Of a stretch of DNA of 64,000 nt, positions 27,686 through 35,778 are shown piece by piece. This DNA comes from Desulforamulus reducens MI-1 (lineage in GTDB: Bacteria > Bacillota > Desulfotomaculia > Desulfotomaculales > Desulfotomaculaceae): assembly GCF_000016165.1 (NCBI RefSeq), contig NC_009253.1, forward strand, positions 1,088,332 to 1,152,331, read 5' to 3'. Positions within the stretch are counted from its first letter, which is position 1; each line of letters starts with the position of its first letter. The position numbers and the translations under genes were made by a program. The notes under the pieces are model-generated. The model was not told the origin of the DNA and searched no databases. It saw only the letters and a list, made by a program, of their open reading frames with translations.

Positions 27686-27723
27686 ACGCCTCCTGTTACG
27701 AATATAGCAGTAGGCGTTTTTTT
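27686..27723 (+). terminator. Intrinsic terminator 2 after pilA
   Basis: ACGCCT (27686-27691) pairs with AGGCGT (27712-27717), extended by a CTG/CAG pairing across small bulges, followed by seven Ts (27717-27723). A tandem terminator pair isolates pilA from the downstream minor pilins. Confidence 0.8.
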
Positions 27724-27885
27724 CTGGGGAAGGGAAACCTAGAGAAATATTTGAAGCCGAAGAAAGGATAGTACTTTCCCCAAGGTTTAAGTACTCTTAA
27801 AATCTGTATAAAATTTTAAGGGTTATAGTGGTGAAACCATATTTTATACGATATTATAAAGTATAAAAATTAAAAAATTCTTAGA

Positions 27886-27929
27886 GGTATGCGGTGCCAT
27901 TGGCACAAATCATAGCCCATGGGAATACC
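27886..27929 (+). promoter_or_regulatory. Candidate structured leader (three-way junction)
   Basis: GGTAT (27886-27890) pairs with ATACC (27925-27929), enclosing TGCC-ATT-GGCA (27895-27905) and CCC-AT-GGG (27916-27923). It ends 41 nt before the ATG of the PilX-like gene. It does not match any riboswitch consensus I know. The rest of the 27,724-27,970 gap is AT-rich, with no gene. Confidence 0.35.
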
Positions 27930-27970
27930 CGAGAAATAGTTTTTGACCTTCGTTAAGGGAGGTAGATAAC

Positions 27971-29734
27971 ATGTTTATTAAAAACCAAAAAGGAATTGCT
28001 TTGGTTTCAGTACTTATTATTCTGGCGATTACATCCCTGCTGGGAACTACAGTATGGTATGCCAGTTCTCAGGAGACTTTATCCTCTGAACAGGTTGAAA
28101 ACCGGACGCAAGCTTATTACTATGCGCAATCAGGGGTGGAAATGGCTTTAAGTTATATTAAAGATCTTTGCCGTGAAAATAAAGTCATACCCTCAAAAAA
28201 AGTTTTTTATGGAGATCTTAATGGTGCTCTTAGTGAAGAACGAAATGACAGTTATAATATTGAAACGGAAATATTATATGAGGCAGGTACCTTTACTGTT
28301 AAGTCCGTTGGTATTGTAAGAAAGGGTCAGACTGGGGCTATACAAGCACAGGATGACTTAGCGTATGAGATTAGCAGAGATACCGTTTTACAAATGCTGG
28401 GGGCGGGAGGCGGTAATGGAGGTAGTGGTGGTCCGATCGCTCTGTTTTCGAATAAAGGGATACTTTTTAAGGGTAGTGCTGAAATAAGTGGTAATGTATT
28501 GACGAATACTGTAGAAAGTGGCCATGTTCACTTTCAAAATAATAAAACAGGTATATTTAACGGTAATCTATATATTGGTCCAGGAGCAAATAAAGAGAAA
28601 GTTGTAACGTATAGTGGTGGGGGTGAAGAAACCAAAAACATACCAAATGGCAAGATTGATTATCTCCCTGCACTACGAAGTTATCCCCTACCTGCTTTTC
28701 CAAACTTTCCTGAAGATTTGACATCAAAAGACAACCTTGTAACAGAACCAGGGGCGATTTCTGGTAAGGTAGCTGACAGCAATGGTAATGGAATTGGTGA
28801 TGTAGCAATTTACCTGAGTCCGAGTATACAGGGGAGTTTGGTTAAAACAAATGTAAAAACAACCAATGATCCAGGTTGGAAAAAAGGCCATGGGACATGG
28901 GCGGCCTATACTGGAGAAGGATCTGGACATCAAGAGGGAACAGTGATTGTTACACCCATGAAGGATGGGTATACTTTTGATCCGCAGTTTCGAGAGGTAA
29001 CAGGACCGATGTCAAACGTGAACTTCTTAGCAGTTCCATCTAATGCTACCTATAATACGCCACAGATAAACTCAAACCAGACGTGGTACTGGAAAATAGA
29101 CGAAGACGGCTATTACGATAAGATCTCAATAAAAGGTGATAGGACCCTGTGTATTGACTTAAAGGGGGAGACACGGAAACTCCGTGTAAAAAACCTGGAT
29201 ATACAACAAGGGAATATTGTTCTGGTTGGAGAGGGAAGACTTATTTTATACGTTGAAAATGATTTTAACCTTAGTGGAAGCAGTACGATTAACGCCAATG
29301 GTGAAAGCAATTCTTTAATTATGTATTATCAAGGAAAAGATTCACTAAAATTTGCTGGAGATACACGATTTAAAGGTTCTATTTATGCCAAGAATGCTAA
29401 TATTTCTATCCAAGGCAGTAATAATATAATTGGTAATGTTATTACAGGAGGAAAGTATGTTTCTGTACAAGGAGATGCAGATGTCTATCCTATGATTTTA
29501 TATGCACCAAAGGCTGAACTTACAGTTACAGGAAGTGGTAAAATATTAGGTACTGTTGTAGTTGATGATTGCATTGTACAGGGAGACTCTCGGATAACCG
29601 CTAATAATCCACTGGATACAACAATTTTTAATTCATTGGAATGGGGGTCTAATGGTCCTCCCTCTCTATCGGTAACAGTGGAAGAACCATCAAGATTAAC
29701 TTGGAGGGGATATGGTCAATGGATAAAAATTTGA
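27971..29734 (+). CDS. PilX/GspK-like prepilin with Cna-B-like and solenoid domains
   Basis: 587 aa. Leader MFIKNQKG then IALVSVLIILAITSLLGTTVWYA, without Glu5, as in PilX/GspK tip subunits; the YYYAQSGVEMALSYI stretch is PilX-like. A Gly-rich linker (GAGGGNGGSGG) is near 137-150. A carboxypeptidase-regulatory/Cna-B-like fold with ISGKVADSNGNGIGDVAIYLS lies at about 260-360. The C-terminal part (about 380-560) has short solenoid repeats (FNLSGSSTINANG, ANISIQGSNNIIGNV). It is likely an exposed tip adhesin or scaffold. Base composition is more AT-rich than the pilB-pilO genes. Confidence 0.75.
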   Translation: MFIKNQKGIALVSVLIILAITSLLGTTVWYASSQETLSSEQVENRTQAYYYAQSGVEMALSYIKDLCRENKVIPSKKVFYGDLNGALSEERNDSYNIETEILYEAGTFTVKSVGIVRKGQTGAIQAQDDLAYEISRDTVLQMLGAGGGNGGSGGPIALFSNKGILFKGSAEISGNVLTNTVESGHVHFQNNKTGIFNGNLYIGPGANKEKVVTYSGGGEETKNIPNGKIDYLPALRSYPLPAFPNFPEDLTSKDNLVTEPGAISGKVADSNGNGIGDVAIYLSPSIQGSLVKTNVKTTNDPGWKKGHGTWAAYTGEGSGHQEGTVIVTPMKDGYTFDPQFREVTGPMSNVNFLAVPSNATYNTPQINSNQTWYWKIDEDGYYDKISIKGDRTLCIDLKGETRKLRVKNLDIQQGNIVLVGEGRLILYVENDFNLSGSSTINANGESNSLIMYYQGKDSLKFAGDTRFKGSIYAKNANISIQGSNNIIGNVITGGKYVSVQGDADVYPMILYAPKAELTVTGSGKILGTVVVDDCIVQGDSRITANNPLDTTIFNSLEWGSNGPPSLSVTVEEPSRLTWRGYGQWIKI

Positions 29735-29886
29735 TTTTCGGACAGTGAATTATTTATTGTATTCACAAAGATTTTTTTATTAATAACTAGTTAGAAACAT
29801 GAATCAAAATTTTGGGTCAAACTAAACTATATTTATAAACATCTATGCGAAAAATGACAGTACAAATAGCAAAGTGATGTGAGGTT

Positions 29887-30303
29887 ATGAAGGGATTATC
29901 CCAAGATAAAGGGTTTACGCTTGTAGAATTGTTAGTTGCTTTGGCTATTTTGGCAATTCTTATTGTTGCATTCACCACTTTTTTTGGGTGGAATATAACA
30001 AGTATTTTGGAGACAGGTAAAAGAAGTGAAGCTATTGCAAATGCAGAGAAGAAGCTGGAAGAATTGTACTATAAGGAAGACAGAGAACTGTATTTTACCA
30101 ATAAAACATATCTGAATGATCCGACTGAGGGCGAGTATGTAGAAGATCCTGATAATATTAATTCTTATGATGGACGGAATAGGAAATTTTGCGTAGAGCC
30201 TTATGTTAGCGGGGTTGTTAAGGGCTATACAGTTACTGTGGTGGCCTTTTACCAGAACGGACAGCGTCATGTTACAATTTCCTCATTTATAGAAGCTGAT
30301 TAG
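29887..30303 (+). CDS. Minor type IV prepilin
   Basis: 138 aa. Leader MKGLSQDKG then FTLVELLVALAILAILIVAF with Glu5. The region ETGKRSEAIANAEKKLEELYY resembles GspI/PilV helices. The remainder is a small beta domain ending in VTVVAFYQNGQRHVTISSF. SD GTGAGGT precedes ATG 29887. It likely assembles with the PilX-like protein. Confidence 0.8.
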   Translation: MKGLSQDKGFTLVELLVALAILAILIVAFTTFFGWNITSILETGKRSEAIANAEKKLEELYYKEDRELYFTNKTYLNDPTEGEYVEDPDNINSYDGRNRKFCVEPYVSGVVKGYTVTVVAFYQNGQRHVTISSFIEAD

Positions 30304-30310
30304 AGGGGGC

Positions 30311-30818
30311 ATGAAAAATCTCTTTACCATTTAAAGAACAAAGAGGGATCACTTTAATTGAGCTTTTGATTACTTTGGCCATTATAGGTGCAGTAATTGC
30401 AGTTAGCTACAGCTTTTATTTTTATGTTAACAAATCCTTCATGACCTCATCCAAGCAGTCGGAAGTGCAGTTTAACGTCCGAATGGCCAGTGAAAGAATA
30501 GAGGATATTGTCCGTAGTGCTAGTGAAATGGAGATTCAACAGGACTATACCAGTGTGGCAGGAAAGGAAGCCATCTACATTGAAAATAGTTCTTTGAAAC
30601 ATTATAAAGATGGATCATCTACAGATCTTTTGGGAGGTAATTATGGAGATATAAGTTTTCATATTTCTTTTAATAAAGTAAGCGATGGTATATTAGGCTA
30701 TACGGTAACTGGAGAAATAGATGGGGAACACTCTTACCAAATAAGTAAGGATGTATGGATATTAAAGATAGAAAAGATTACCGGGAATTCTGGAAAGGCC
30801 ATTATCTTTAAGCCCTAA
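30311..30818 (+). pseudogene. Minor prepilin (PilW-like) with a frame break after the ATG
   Basis: The frame from about 30315 encodes KISLPFKEQRG followed by ITLIELLITLAIIGAVIAVSYSF, a clear class III prepilin leader and helix with Glu5, and then about 130 residues of a PilW-like body (RMASERIEDIVRSASEMEI). No ATG, GTG or TTG exists in this frame upstream of the helix. The only ATG with a good SD (GAGGGGG, ATG 30311) reads MKNLFTI and stops. Removing one A from the run AAAAA at 30314-30318 would join ATG to the prepilin frame. It is either a recent mutation, a slippage-controlled gene, or a sequence error; the rest of the frame is intact. Confidence 0.75.
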
Positions 30819-30861
30819 TATTGGAAAACTATTAATTAATTATCTTCCAATATTAAACAAA

Positions 30862-30898
30862 AGGTCTAACAGGGGAAGAGAATCTGTTAGACCTTTTT
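30862..30898 (+). terminator. Intrinsic terminator after minor pilins
   Basis: A perfect 11-bp stem AGGTCTAACAG (30862-30872) / CTGTTAGACCT (30884-30894) with an 11-nt loop and a T5 tail. It ends the minor-pilin transcript. Confidence 0.9.
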
Positions 30899-30985
30899 AC
30901 TTTTGTTAGAACAAATTTTATACCTTAAAAATGGTTATACTGCTACCCAAAGAAAAAATATTCCTCATCTACGGGGGTAGTACTA

Positions 30986-31282
30986 CTGAACTTATTATTT
31001 CTCATATGCTTACTTACCTTAGTTGATCTACTGTTAACCCATTATGGCTTGAGCCTAGGCGTTATTCAAGAGGCCAACCCTTTACTATCTAAAATATTAG
31101 ATAACAACCCTACGCCTACCGTCATAGGGGTATTTTGTTTTGTGAGTACCGCTTGCCTTTTCCTCTACAGTGTACGCCACAGAATTAGCTGGCTTCCTTC
31201 GGCATTAAGGCTGCTTTTGGTAATCAAGCTGGGTGTTATAGGTTTACATTGTAGGTGGTTGATGAAAATTGCCTTATTGTAG
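30986..31282 (+). CDS. DUF5658-like small membrane protein (start uncertain)
   Basis: The frame reads ...NLLFLICLLTLVDLLLTHYGLSLG and then VIQEANPLLSKIL, the arrangement of DUF5658 membrane proteins, with two more hydrophobic segments (VIGVFCFVSTACLFLY and ALRLLLVIKLGVIGL). The frame is open from 30929, but the only standard start in it is TTG 31049, which would cut off the first membrane helix. CTG 30986 lies 8 nt after GGGGG (30973-30977) and would give a full first helix. Alternatively an ATG at 30931 in another frame would join if one A were lost from the run at 30953-30958. Function unknown. Overlaps the convergent propeller gene by 9 bp. Confidence 0.5.
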   Translation: MNLLFLICLLTLVDLLLTHYGLSLGVIQEANPLLSKILDNNPTPTVIGVFCFVSTACLFLYSVRHRISWLPSALRLLLVIKLGVIGLHCRWLMKIALL

Positions 31283-32488
31283 TTTAAGTTTCATAAAATA
31301 AACCTCAACATCGTCGTTACGATTCTGAGTCCACTTCATCTTTTCGATACACCAACCGGTGATTATGATGCCGTTGTTCGTCTGCTGGATAGAGAAACTT
31401 GGGTCAAATTTATCTCTGGCCAGGGTCTTATCCCATAATTTCTTGCCTGCTTCATCCGTTTTGACCAGATAAAGATCAAACCCTCTCCGATCCTTTGCAG
31501 TGGTCCAGCCGGCCAGCAAGTAGCCGCCTTCTGGGACTTGCTGTACCGATTTACCCACAGCCCAACCGTTCCCACCGTAGGTTTTCTCCCACTGAAGATT
31601 ACCCGCATTGTCTATCTTTAGCAGATACGCATCGGACCCCGTTGGGTTATAGGTAGAGCTTTCACCTGCTATTATGTATCCACCATCAGTAGTCTCTTTT
31701 AAAGAGTTTACACAATCCAAGCCACTTCCACCAAGGGTTTTTGCCCACTCCTTTTTCCCCTTGCCGTCTACCTTAGCTAAGTAGATGTCAAAACTGCCGG
31801 CTCCTGTGGAATTGGTCTGACCTACCAGCAGGTAGCCACCGTCCTTGGTTGCTAAAACACTGACTCCGCTATCGGAACCCTTGCCACCTAAGGTTTGCTC
31901 CCACATCAGTTGTCCCTGGTCATTGGTCTTAATCAGGTAAATATCCTTATCCCCAGCCCCGGAGGAGGTAGTTTCCCCCACAATGATATAACCGCCATCG
32001 GAGGTTTGCTCCACCCAAGTGCCGCTGTCATCACCACTGCCACCATAGGTCCTATACCATTTTTTCTGGCCGGAGGCATCGGTTTTGACCAGATAGACAT
32101 TTTTGTCTAGGCTTTGGTTGAAGGATTGGGTAACACCGGTTAGGATAAAACCATCATCTTTAGTTTGTTTAATAGAAAGTGCTCGGTCGTCACTGCCCCC
32201 GCCATAGGTTTTCTGCCACTTCAATAAACCTTTGGCATCCAGTTTAAGCAGATAAGCATCATATTTACTATGTCCGTGCAAATAGGAGGACATTGTCTCA
32301 CCCACCACAACATAACCCCCGTCAACCGTTTGCAGGGCTGCAGTTCCTCGGTCAGTCCCGCTACTGCCGGCCACTTTCTCAAATTCAATTTCCAAACCTG
32401 CTCCCCAGGCTTGAAGTGAATGAAACGGGATTAAAAATAGCGATACCAACAGAATTAGGAAACGGGTTTTTATTTTCCTTAACATCAT
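31274..32488 (-). CDS. Secreted beta-propeller protein
   Basis: 404 aa on the minus strand. A signal peptide spans about residues 1-31 (MMLRKIKTRF, then a hydrophobic core, then QAWGAG). Six to seven repeats of about 53 residues follow, each with the pattern TxDGGYIIxGxTxSxGxGxxDxYLxKxDxxGxxxWxKTxGG, which build a beta-propeller. No catalytic motif is evident. The ATG at 32488 is preferred over one 57 nt upstream because AGGGGG lies 6 nt before it and the signal peptide then starts normally. It interrupts the + strand pilus genes, between the minor pilins and pilD. An extracellular binding role is inference. Confidence 0.8.
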   Translation of the reverse strand: MMLRKIKTRFLILLVSLFLIPFHSLQAWGAGLEIEFEKVAGSSGTDRGTAALQTVDGGYVVVGETMSSYLHGHSKYDAYLLKLDAKGLLKWQKTYGGGSDDRALSIKQTKDDGFILTGVTQSFNQSLDKNVYLVKTDASGQKKWYRTYGGSGDDSGTWVEQTSDGGYIIVGETTSSGAGDKDIYLIKTNDQGQLMWEQTLGGKGSDSGVSVLATKDGGYLLVGQTNSTGAGSFDIYLAKVDGKGKKEWAKTLGGSGLDCVNSLKETTDGGYIIAGESSTYNPTGSDAYLLKIDNAGNLQWEKTYGGNGWAVGKSVQQVPEGGYLLAGWTTAKDRRGFDLYLVKTDEAGKKLWDKTLARDKFDPSFSIQQTNNGIIITGWCIEKMKWTQNRNDDVEVYFMKLKLQ

Positions 32489-32664
32489 TAAATTCCCCCT
32501 TGTACGGAACACTGGAATTACCAATTTAAATAAATTGACTAACACATATTCTAATTATACAAAAAAGATGTGCTTCTTAATAGAAAGCTACAGGGGTTTT
32601 CACAAACTTAGAAGAAATAAAGATTGACATGCTTTTTTTTCTACTAACTTTTGAAAAGCAGATG

Positions 32665-32753
32665 GAGGATTTTCATTGTCTAAGGTGAACGACTTTTGTA
32701 GCAATGTCCAATGCAGAGATTTTAAGCGAGCAGAAACAATGAAATCCTCATAG
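32665..32753 (+). promoter_or_regulatory. Candidate leader: 25-codon ORF in a long hairpin upstream of pilD
   Basis: A TTG at 32676 behind GGAGG (32664-32668) opens a 25-codon frame ending TAG 32751-32753; the peptide contains FCSNVQCRDFKRAE, with two cysteines. The first codons (32665-32679) pair with the last codons (32736-32749) over 14 bp with one bulged base. The prepilin peptidase starts 45 nt later. It could be a small protein or a translated leader. The remainder of the 32,489-32,798 gap has no gene; TTGACA at about 32623 lacks a matching -10. Confidence 0.4.
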
Positions 32754-32798
32754 AAGGGTTTATACTTATTTCTAAAGTATTTGGAGGAGAATAAAGTG

Positions 32799-33545
32799 AT
32801 GGCTTTTTATATCCTTGTATTGATCACCGGACTGGTGGTGGGCAGTTTCCTAAATGTTTGCATATACCGGATTCCCCAGGGGGAAACAGTGGTTACCACA
32901 CCCTCCCACTGCTTTGCCTGCGGTACCCGTTTGAAGCCCTGGGATTTAGTACCCCTGTTCAGCTATCTTTTGTTAAGGGGAAAATGTCGTTACTGCAGGG
33001 TGAAGATATCCGTACAGTACCCTTTGGTTGAACTTATCACTGGTTTACTCTTCCTGGCAACTATTTATTATTGGGGCATATCCTGGCAAGCCCTGGCCAT
33101 GTTGGTATTTTTTTCCGTACTGATGGTTACCACTGTCATTGATATCCACCATCAAATCATTCCTGATAGCGTTTTGCTGGTAGGAGGACTGCTGGGGTTG
33201 CCGATCATCTTTTTTCAATCCTTAGATCACTTGAAATGGGGCTTAATCGGTTTTTTTGCAGCAGGCCTCTTACTGCTTTTAATTGCCCTGCTGTCAAAGG
33301 GTGGTATGGGCGGCGGTGATATTAAACTGGCAGCGGTGATGGGGCTTTATCTGGGGTTAAAGCCAGTGGCCATAGCCCTTTTCCTTTCCTTTTTATTAGG
33401 CGGGGCGGTGGGCATTTTATTACTGGCCACAGGCATCAAGGGTCGTAAAGATCCGGTTCCCTTTGGCCCCTTTTTAGCGGCCGGTGCAATTATATCTGCC
33501 TTCCTAGGAGAAAGAATTATTGTCTGGTATCTAGGTTTTTTATAA
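32799..33545 (+). CDS. pilD: Prepilin peptidase / N-methyltransferase
   Basis: Polytopic membrane aspartyl protease that removes prepilin leaders and methylates Phe1. It is 248 aa from ATG 32799 (GTG 32796 also possible; SD GGAGGAGA). The N-terminal domain has two CxxC pairs (CFAC and CRYC), typical of bifunctional enzymes. Catalytic aspartates are in VIDIHHQIIPD and in GGGDIKL. About seven hydrophobic segments are visible. As the only peptidase here, it probably serves both filament loci. Confidence 0.94.
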   Translation: MAFYILVLITGLVVGSFLNVCIYRIPQGETVVTTPSHCFACGTRLKPWDLVPLFSYLLLRGKCRYCRVKISVQYPLVELITGLLFLATIYYWGISWQALAMLVFFSVLMVTTVIDIHHQIIPDSVLLVGGLLGLPIIFFQSLDHLKWGLIGFFAAGLLLLLIALLSKGGMGGGDIKLAAVMGLYLGLKPVAIALFLSFLLGGAVGILLLATGIKGRKDPVPFGPFLAAGAIISAFLGERIIVWYLGFL

Positions 33546-33733
33546 ATTAATAACAATGCTTTCTAGACGTATTTCCTTAGAAACTGAGTAGTCCTGCTTT
33601 AGCTGGTGCCATTGCCCCAAAAGTATAAAAAGTGGCCAGACACACCTTCCTAAAAGAAGTCATATGTTAATGTAAGAATAATGGCAGGTTTTTTAACATA
33701 ATGACCTTTTTGTTAATAGCTAGGGGGTAGTGG

Positions 33734-33946
33734 GTGGTGAAAATTGGTGATATTGTAACAAGAAAGATTTACGGGGAAGATATGCAATTCTGTGTTTTAG
33801 GCTTTTATACCAATCAACGGACCGGAGAAAAGGTGGCCATACTGGCCTTGCTGGACCCAAATCTTATTGTAGAAGCTTCGGTACAGGAACTGAATCCGGT
33901 TTCGGCCAGAAAATTGTTTGCTTTAACCCAAAATTTTGTGCACTAG
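33734..33946 (+). CDS. Small protein resembling the YabG N-terminal domain
   Basis: 70 aa. VKIGDIVTRKIYGEDMQFCVLGF matches the opening of YabG-type sporulation proteases (a GD.VTRKSY pattern), but the protease part is absent and the protein ends at QNFVH. GTG 33734 or 33737 may start it; AGGGGGTAG (33722-33729) is the SD. Function unknown. It may be a stand-alone KOW/SH3-like barrel domain. Confidence 0.55.
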   Translation: MVKIGDIVTRKIYGEDMQFCVLGFYTNQRTGEKVAILALLDPNLIVEASVQELNPVSARKLFALTQNFVH

Positions 33947-34096
33947 GAAAGCCTTAGTTTGCAGCCAGCCCGGGAGGGCAATTCCATCTACCTTTATAAT
34001 TTTTTTCATCATACTTTTACAATGCCGCCTACTATGGGCGGTTTCATTTTAGTAAATCAGAAAGTTAAAACTTTCCGATTGTATAAGGGCAACTAA

Positions 34097-34149
34097 GGCT
34101 TACGCCGTCGCCTAAAGGCTCTCGTGCCCTATAGGGTATGGCATAAGCC
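34097..34149 (+). promoter_or_regulatory. Candidate structured element upstream of tldE
   Basis: GGCTTACGCC (34097-34106) pairs with GGCATAAGCC (34140-34149) with a single mismatch. Inside are two short hairpins, GCCT-AA-AGGC (34110-34119) and CCC-TATA-GGG (34127-34136), giving a three-way junction. It ends 60 nt before tldE, with a TATAAT at 34160-34165 between. A weak hairpin CCGCC/GGCGG also lies at about 34025-34042. Family unknown. Confidence 0.4.
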
Positions 34150-34209
34150 AAGTTTTCTTTATAATGTATATTTCGGAAGGAATATTTTGTCTTTGGGAGA
34201 ACAATACTT

Positions 34210-35583
34210 ATGTTGAAGGAAAGGAGTTGGGTATTTGCCTTGAGTAATAAATATTTGACCATTGCGCAAAATGCAGTTCAAAAAGCAACATCCGGTGGTG
34301 CAGCAATGGCTGAGGCTTTTTTGCTGAGCAGTAAGGAATTATCCATTGAAACTCGTGATGGTGAAGTAGAAACCATGAAACTGGCTGAAGACCGGGGAAT
34401 GGGTATTCGAGTAATAACCGACGGGCGAGTTGGTTTTGCTTATACGACGGATTTTAGTAGTGGCGGGGTGGATCAAGTTGTTCACCAGGCTCTGGCCAAC
34501 GGAGCCAACACAGAACCCGATACGCACTATACTCTGCCTCAAATTACAGATAAATATCCACAACTGGATATTTATGACCCTGCCATCCGGGGAGCTTCGG
34601 TGGAAAATAAAATTAAAATGGCAGTGGAAATGGAAAAAGTTGCCAAGGCCCATGATAACAGAGTTAAGATTATTGAAAGCTCCTCTTATCAGGACGGAGA
34701 AATGGAAGTCAGCATTGTCAATTCCTTAGGTATGCAGGCCCATTACCAGGGTACCTATTGCGGAATTTATCTATCCTTGGTGGCTGGCGAAGGTGAGGAC
34801 AGCCAGACTGGCTTTGCCATGAAATATGGTTTGAAATATGCTGACCTCGAGCCAATTATGGTTGGTAAGAAAGCAGCAGAACGGGCAGTTCGTATGCTGG
34901 GTGCCAAGCCGGTAAAAACCCAGAGAGCAGCTGTGGTGCTGGACCCCTATATTGCCACGAACTTTCTAGGCTTACTATCTCCCGCATTATCCGGTGAAGC
35001 TGTACAGAAGGGACGGTCTCTTTTTGGCGGGAAAGTAGGCCAACAGGTGGCCGGTGAATTGGTTTCAGTGGTGGATGATGGCAGATTGAAGGGGGGCATA
35101 GCCTCTGCACCCTTTGATGGGGAAGGTGTACCTACTTCAGAAACAGTTTTAATAGAACAGGGCCAATTAAAGGGCTTTTTGCACAATACTTATACCGCTG
35201 CCAAGGAAGGCATCCGGTCAACCGGTAATGGTGTGAGGGGTTCCTTTAAAAGTACACCGGAGGTCGGCACCACAAACTTCTTTATTCGCCCGGGGCAGGT
35301 CAGTGCGGATCAAATCATTCAGGAAGTTAAAAATGGACTTTATGTAACCGAAGTCATGGGAATGCATACAGCAAATCCAATTTCCGGCGATTTTTCCTTG
35401 GGGGCAGCGGGCATTTGGATTGAAAACGGCGCGTTGACAAAACCTGTGCGGGGTGTGGCCATCGCCGGTAATATCATGGAACTACTTGGTTCGGTGGATG
35501 CTGTGGGCAATGACTTGGAGTTCTTTGGTGGGAAAGGTTCACCTACCCTGCGGGTTGCTTCTATGTCCCTCAGCGGCAGTTAA
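34210..35583 (+). CDS. tldE: TldE/PmbA peptidase partner subunit
   Basis: 457 aa of the TldD/TldE superfamily without the HExxxH zinc motif: the equivalent region reads ALSGEAVQKGRS, as in PmbA/TldE, which is the non-catalytic partner that forms the substrate cavity with TldD. Other family segments are present (GVPTSETVLIEQGQLKGFLH, NPISGDFSLGAAGIWIENG, TLRVASMSLSG). ATG 34210 has GGGAG about 10 nt upstream; TTG 34240 is an alternative. Its tldD partner lies at 15.3-16.8 kb. Confidence 0.9.
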   Translation: MLKERSWVFALSNKYLTIAQNAVQKATSGGAAMAEAFLLSSKELSIETRDGEVETMKLAEDRGMGIRVITDGRVGFAYTTDFSSGGVDQVVHQALANGANTEPDTHYTLPQITDKYPQLDIYDPAIRGASVENKIKMAVEMEKVAKAHDNRVKIIESSSYQDGEMEVSIVNSLGMQAHYQGTYCGIYLSLVAGEGEDSQTGFAMKYGLKYADLEPIMVGKKAAERAVRMLGAKPVKTQRAAVVLDPYIATNFLGLLSPALSGEAVQKGRSLFGGKVGQQVAGELVSVVDDGRLKGGIASAPFDGEGVPTSETVLIEQGQLKGFLHNTYTAAKEGIRSTGNGVRGSFKSTPEVGTTNFFIRPGQVSADQIIQEVKNGLYVTEVMGMHTANPISGDFSLGAAGIWIENGALTKPVRGVAIAGNIMELLGSVDAVGNDLEFFGGKGSPTLRVASMSLSGS

Positions 35584-35695
35584 GCTTCGATGGGAAGTGT
35601 TATATCTGCAAAATTTTACGTATGACCTTTAGGGTATGATACCCAACCAAGTTTTTCGAAAAGAAAATGCTTTTTAGTTTTCTAGGAAACCATCT

Positions 35696-35724
35696 TTGCA
35701 AGAGGATAGGGAATATGGTAAAAT
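35696..35724 (+). promoter_or_regulatory. Sigma-A type promoter for aroQ-pepP-efp
   Basis: TTGCAA (35696-35701) and TAAAAT (35719-35724) are spaced 17 nt, 55 nt before aroQ. Confidence 0.55.
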
Positions 35725-35778
35725 GTGTGTCGGTAATGTGGGTTTTTACAGGAAAACCAGCCCGTGGGAGAAGTATAT

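Noticed and set aside
27886-27929. Second cyclic-di-GMP riboswitch (class I or II) before the PilX-like gene
   Set aside because: The characteristic core motifs of either class are absent. Only a generic three-way junction is seen.
34065-34262. A 65-codon minus-strand frame over the structured element before tldE
   Set aside because: It has no recognisable domain and overlaps the hairpin element and the tldE start, so it is most likely a by-product of the palindrome.
35632-35644. GGGTAT/ATACCC palindrome after tldE as a terminator
   Set aside because: The centre has a single base, too small for a loop with a useful stem, and no T-run directly follows.
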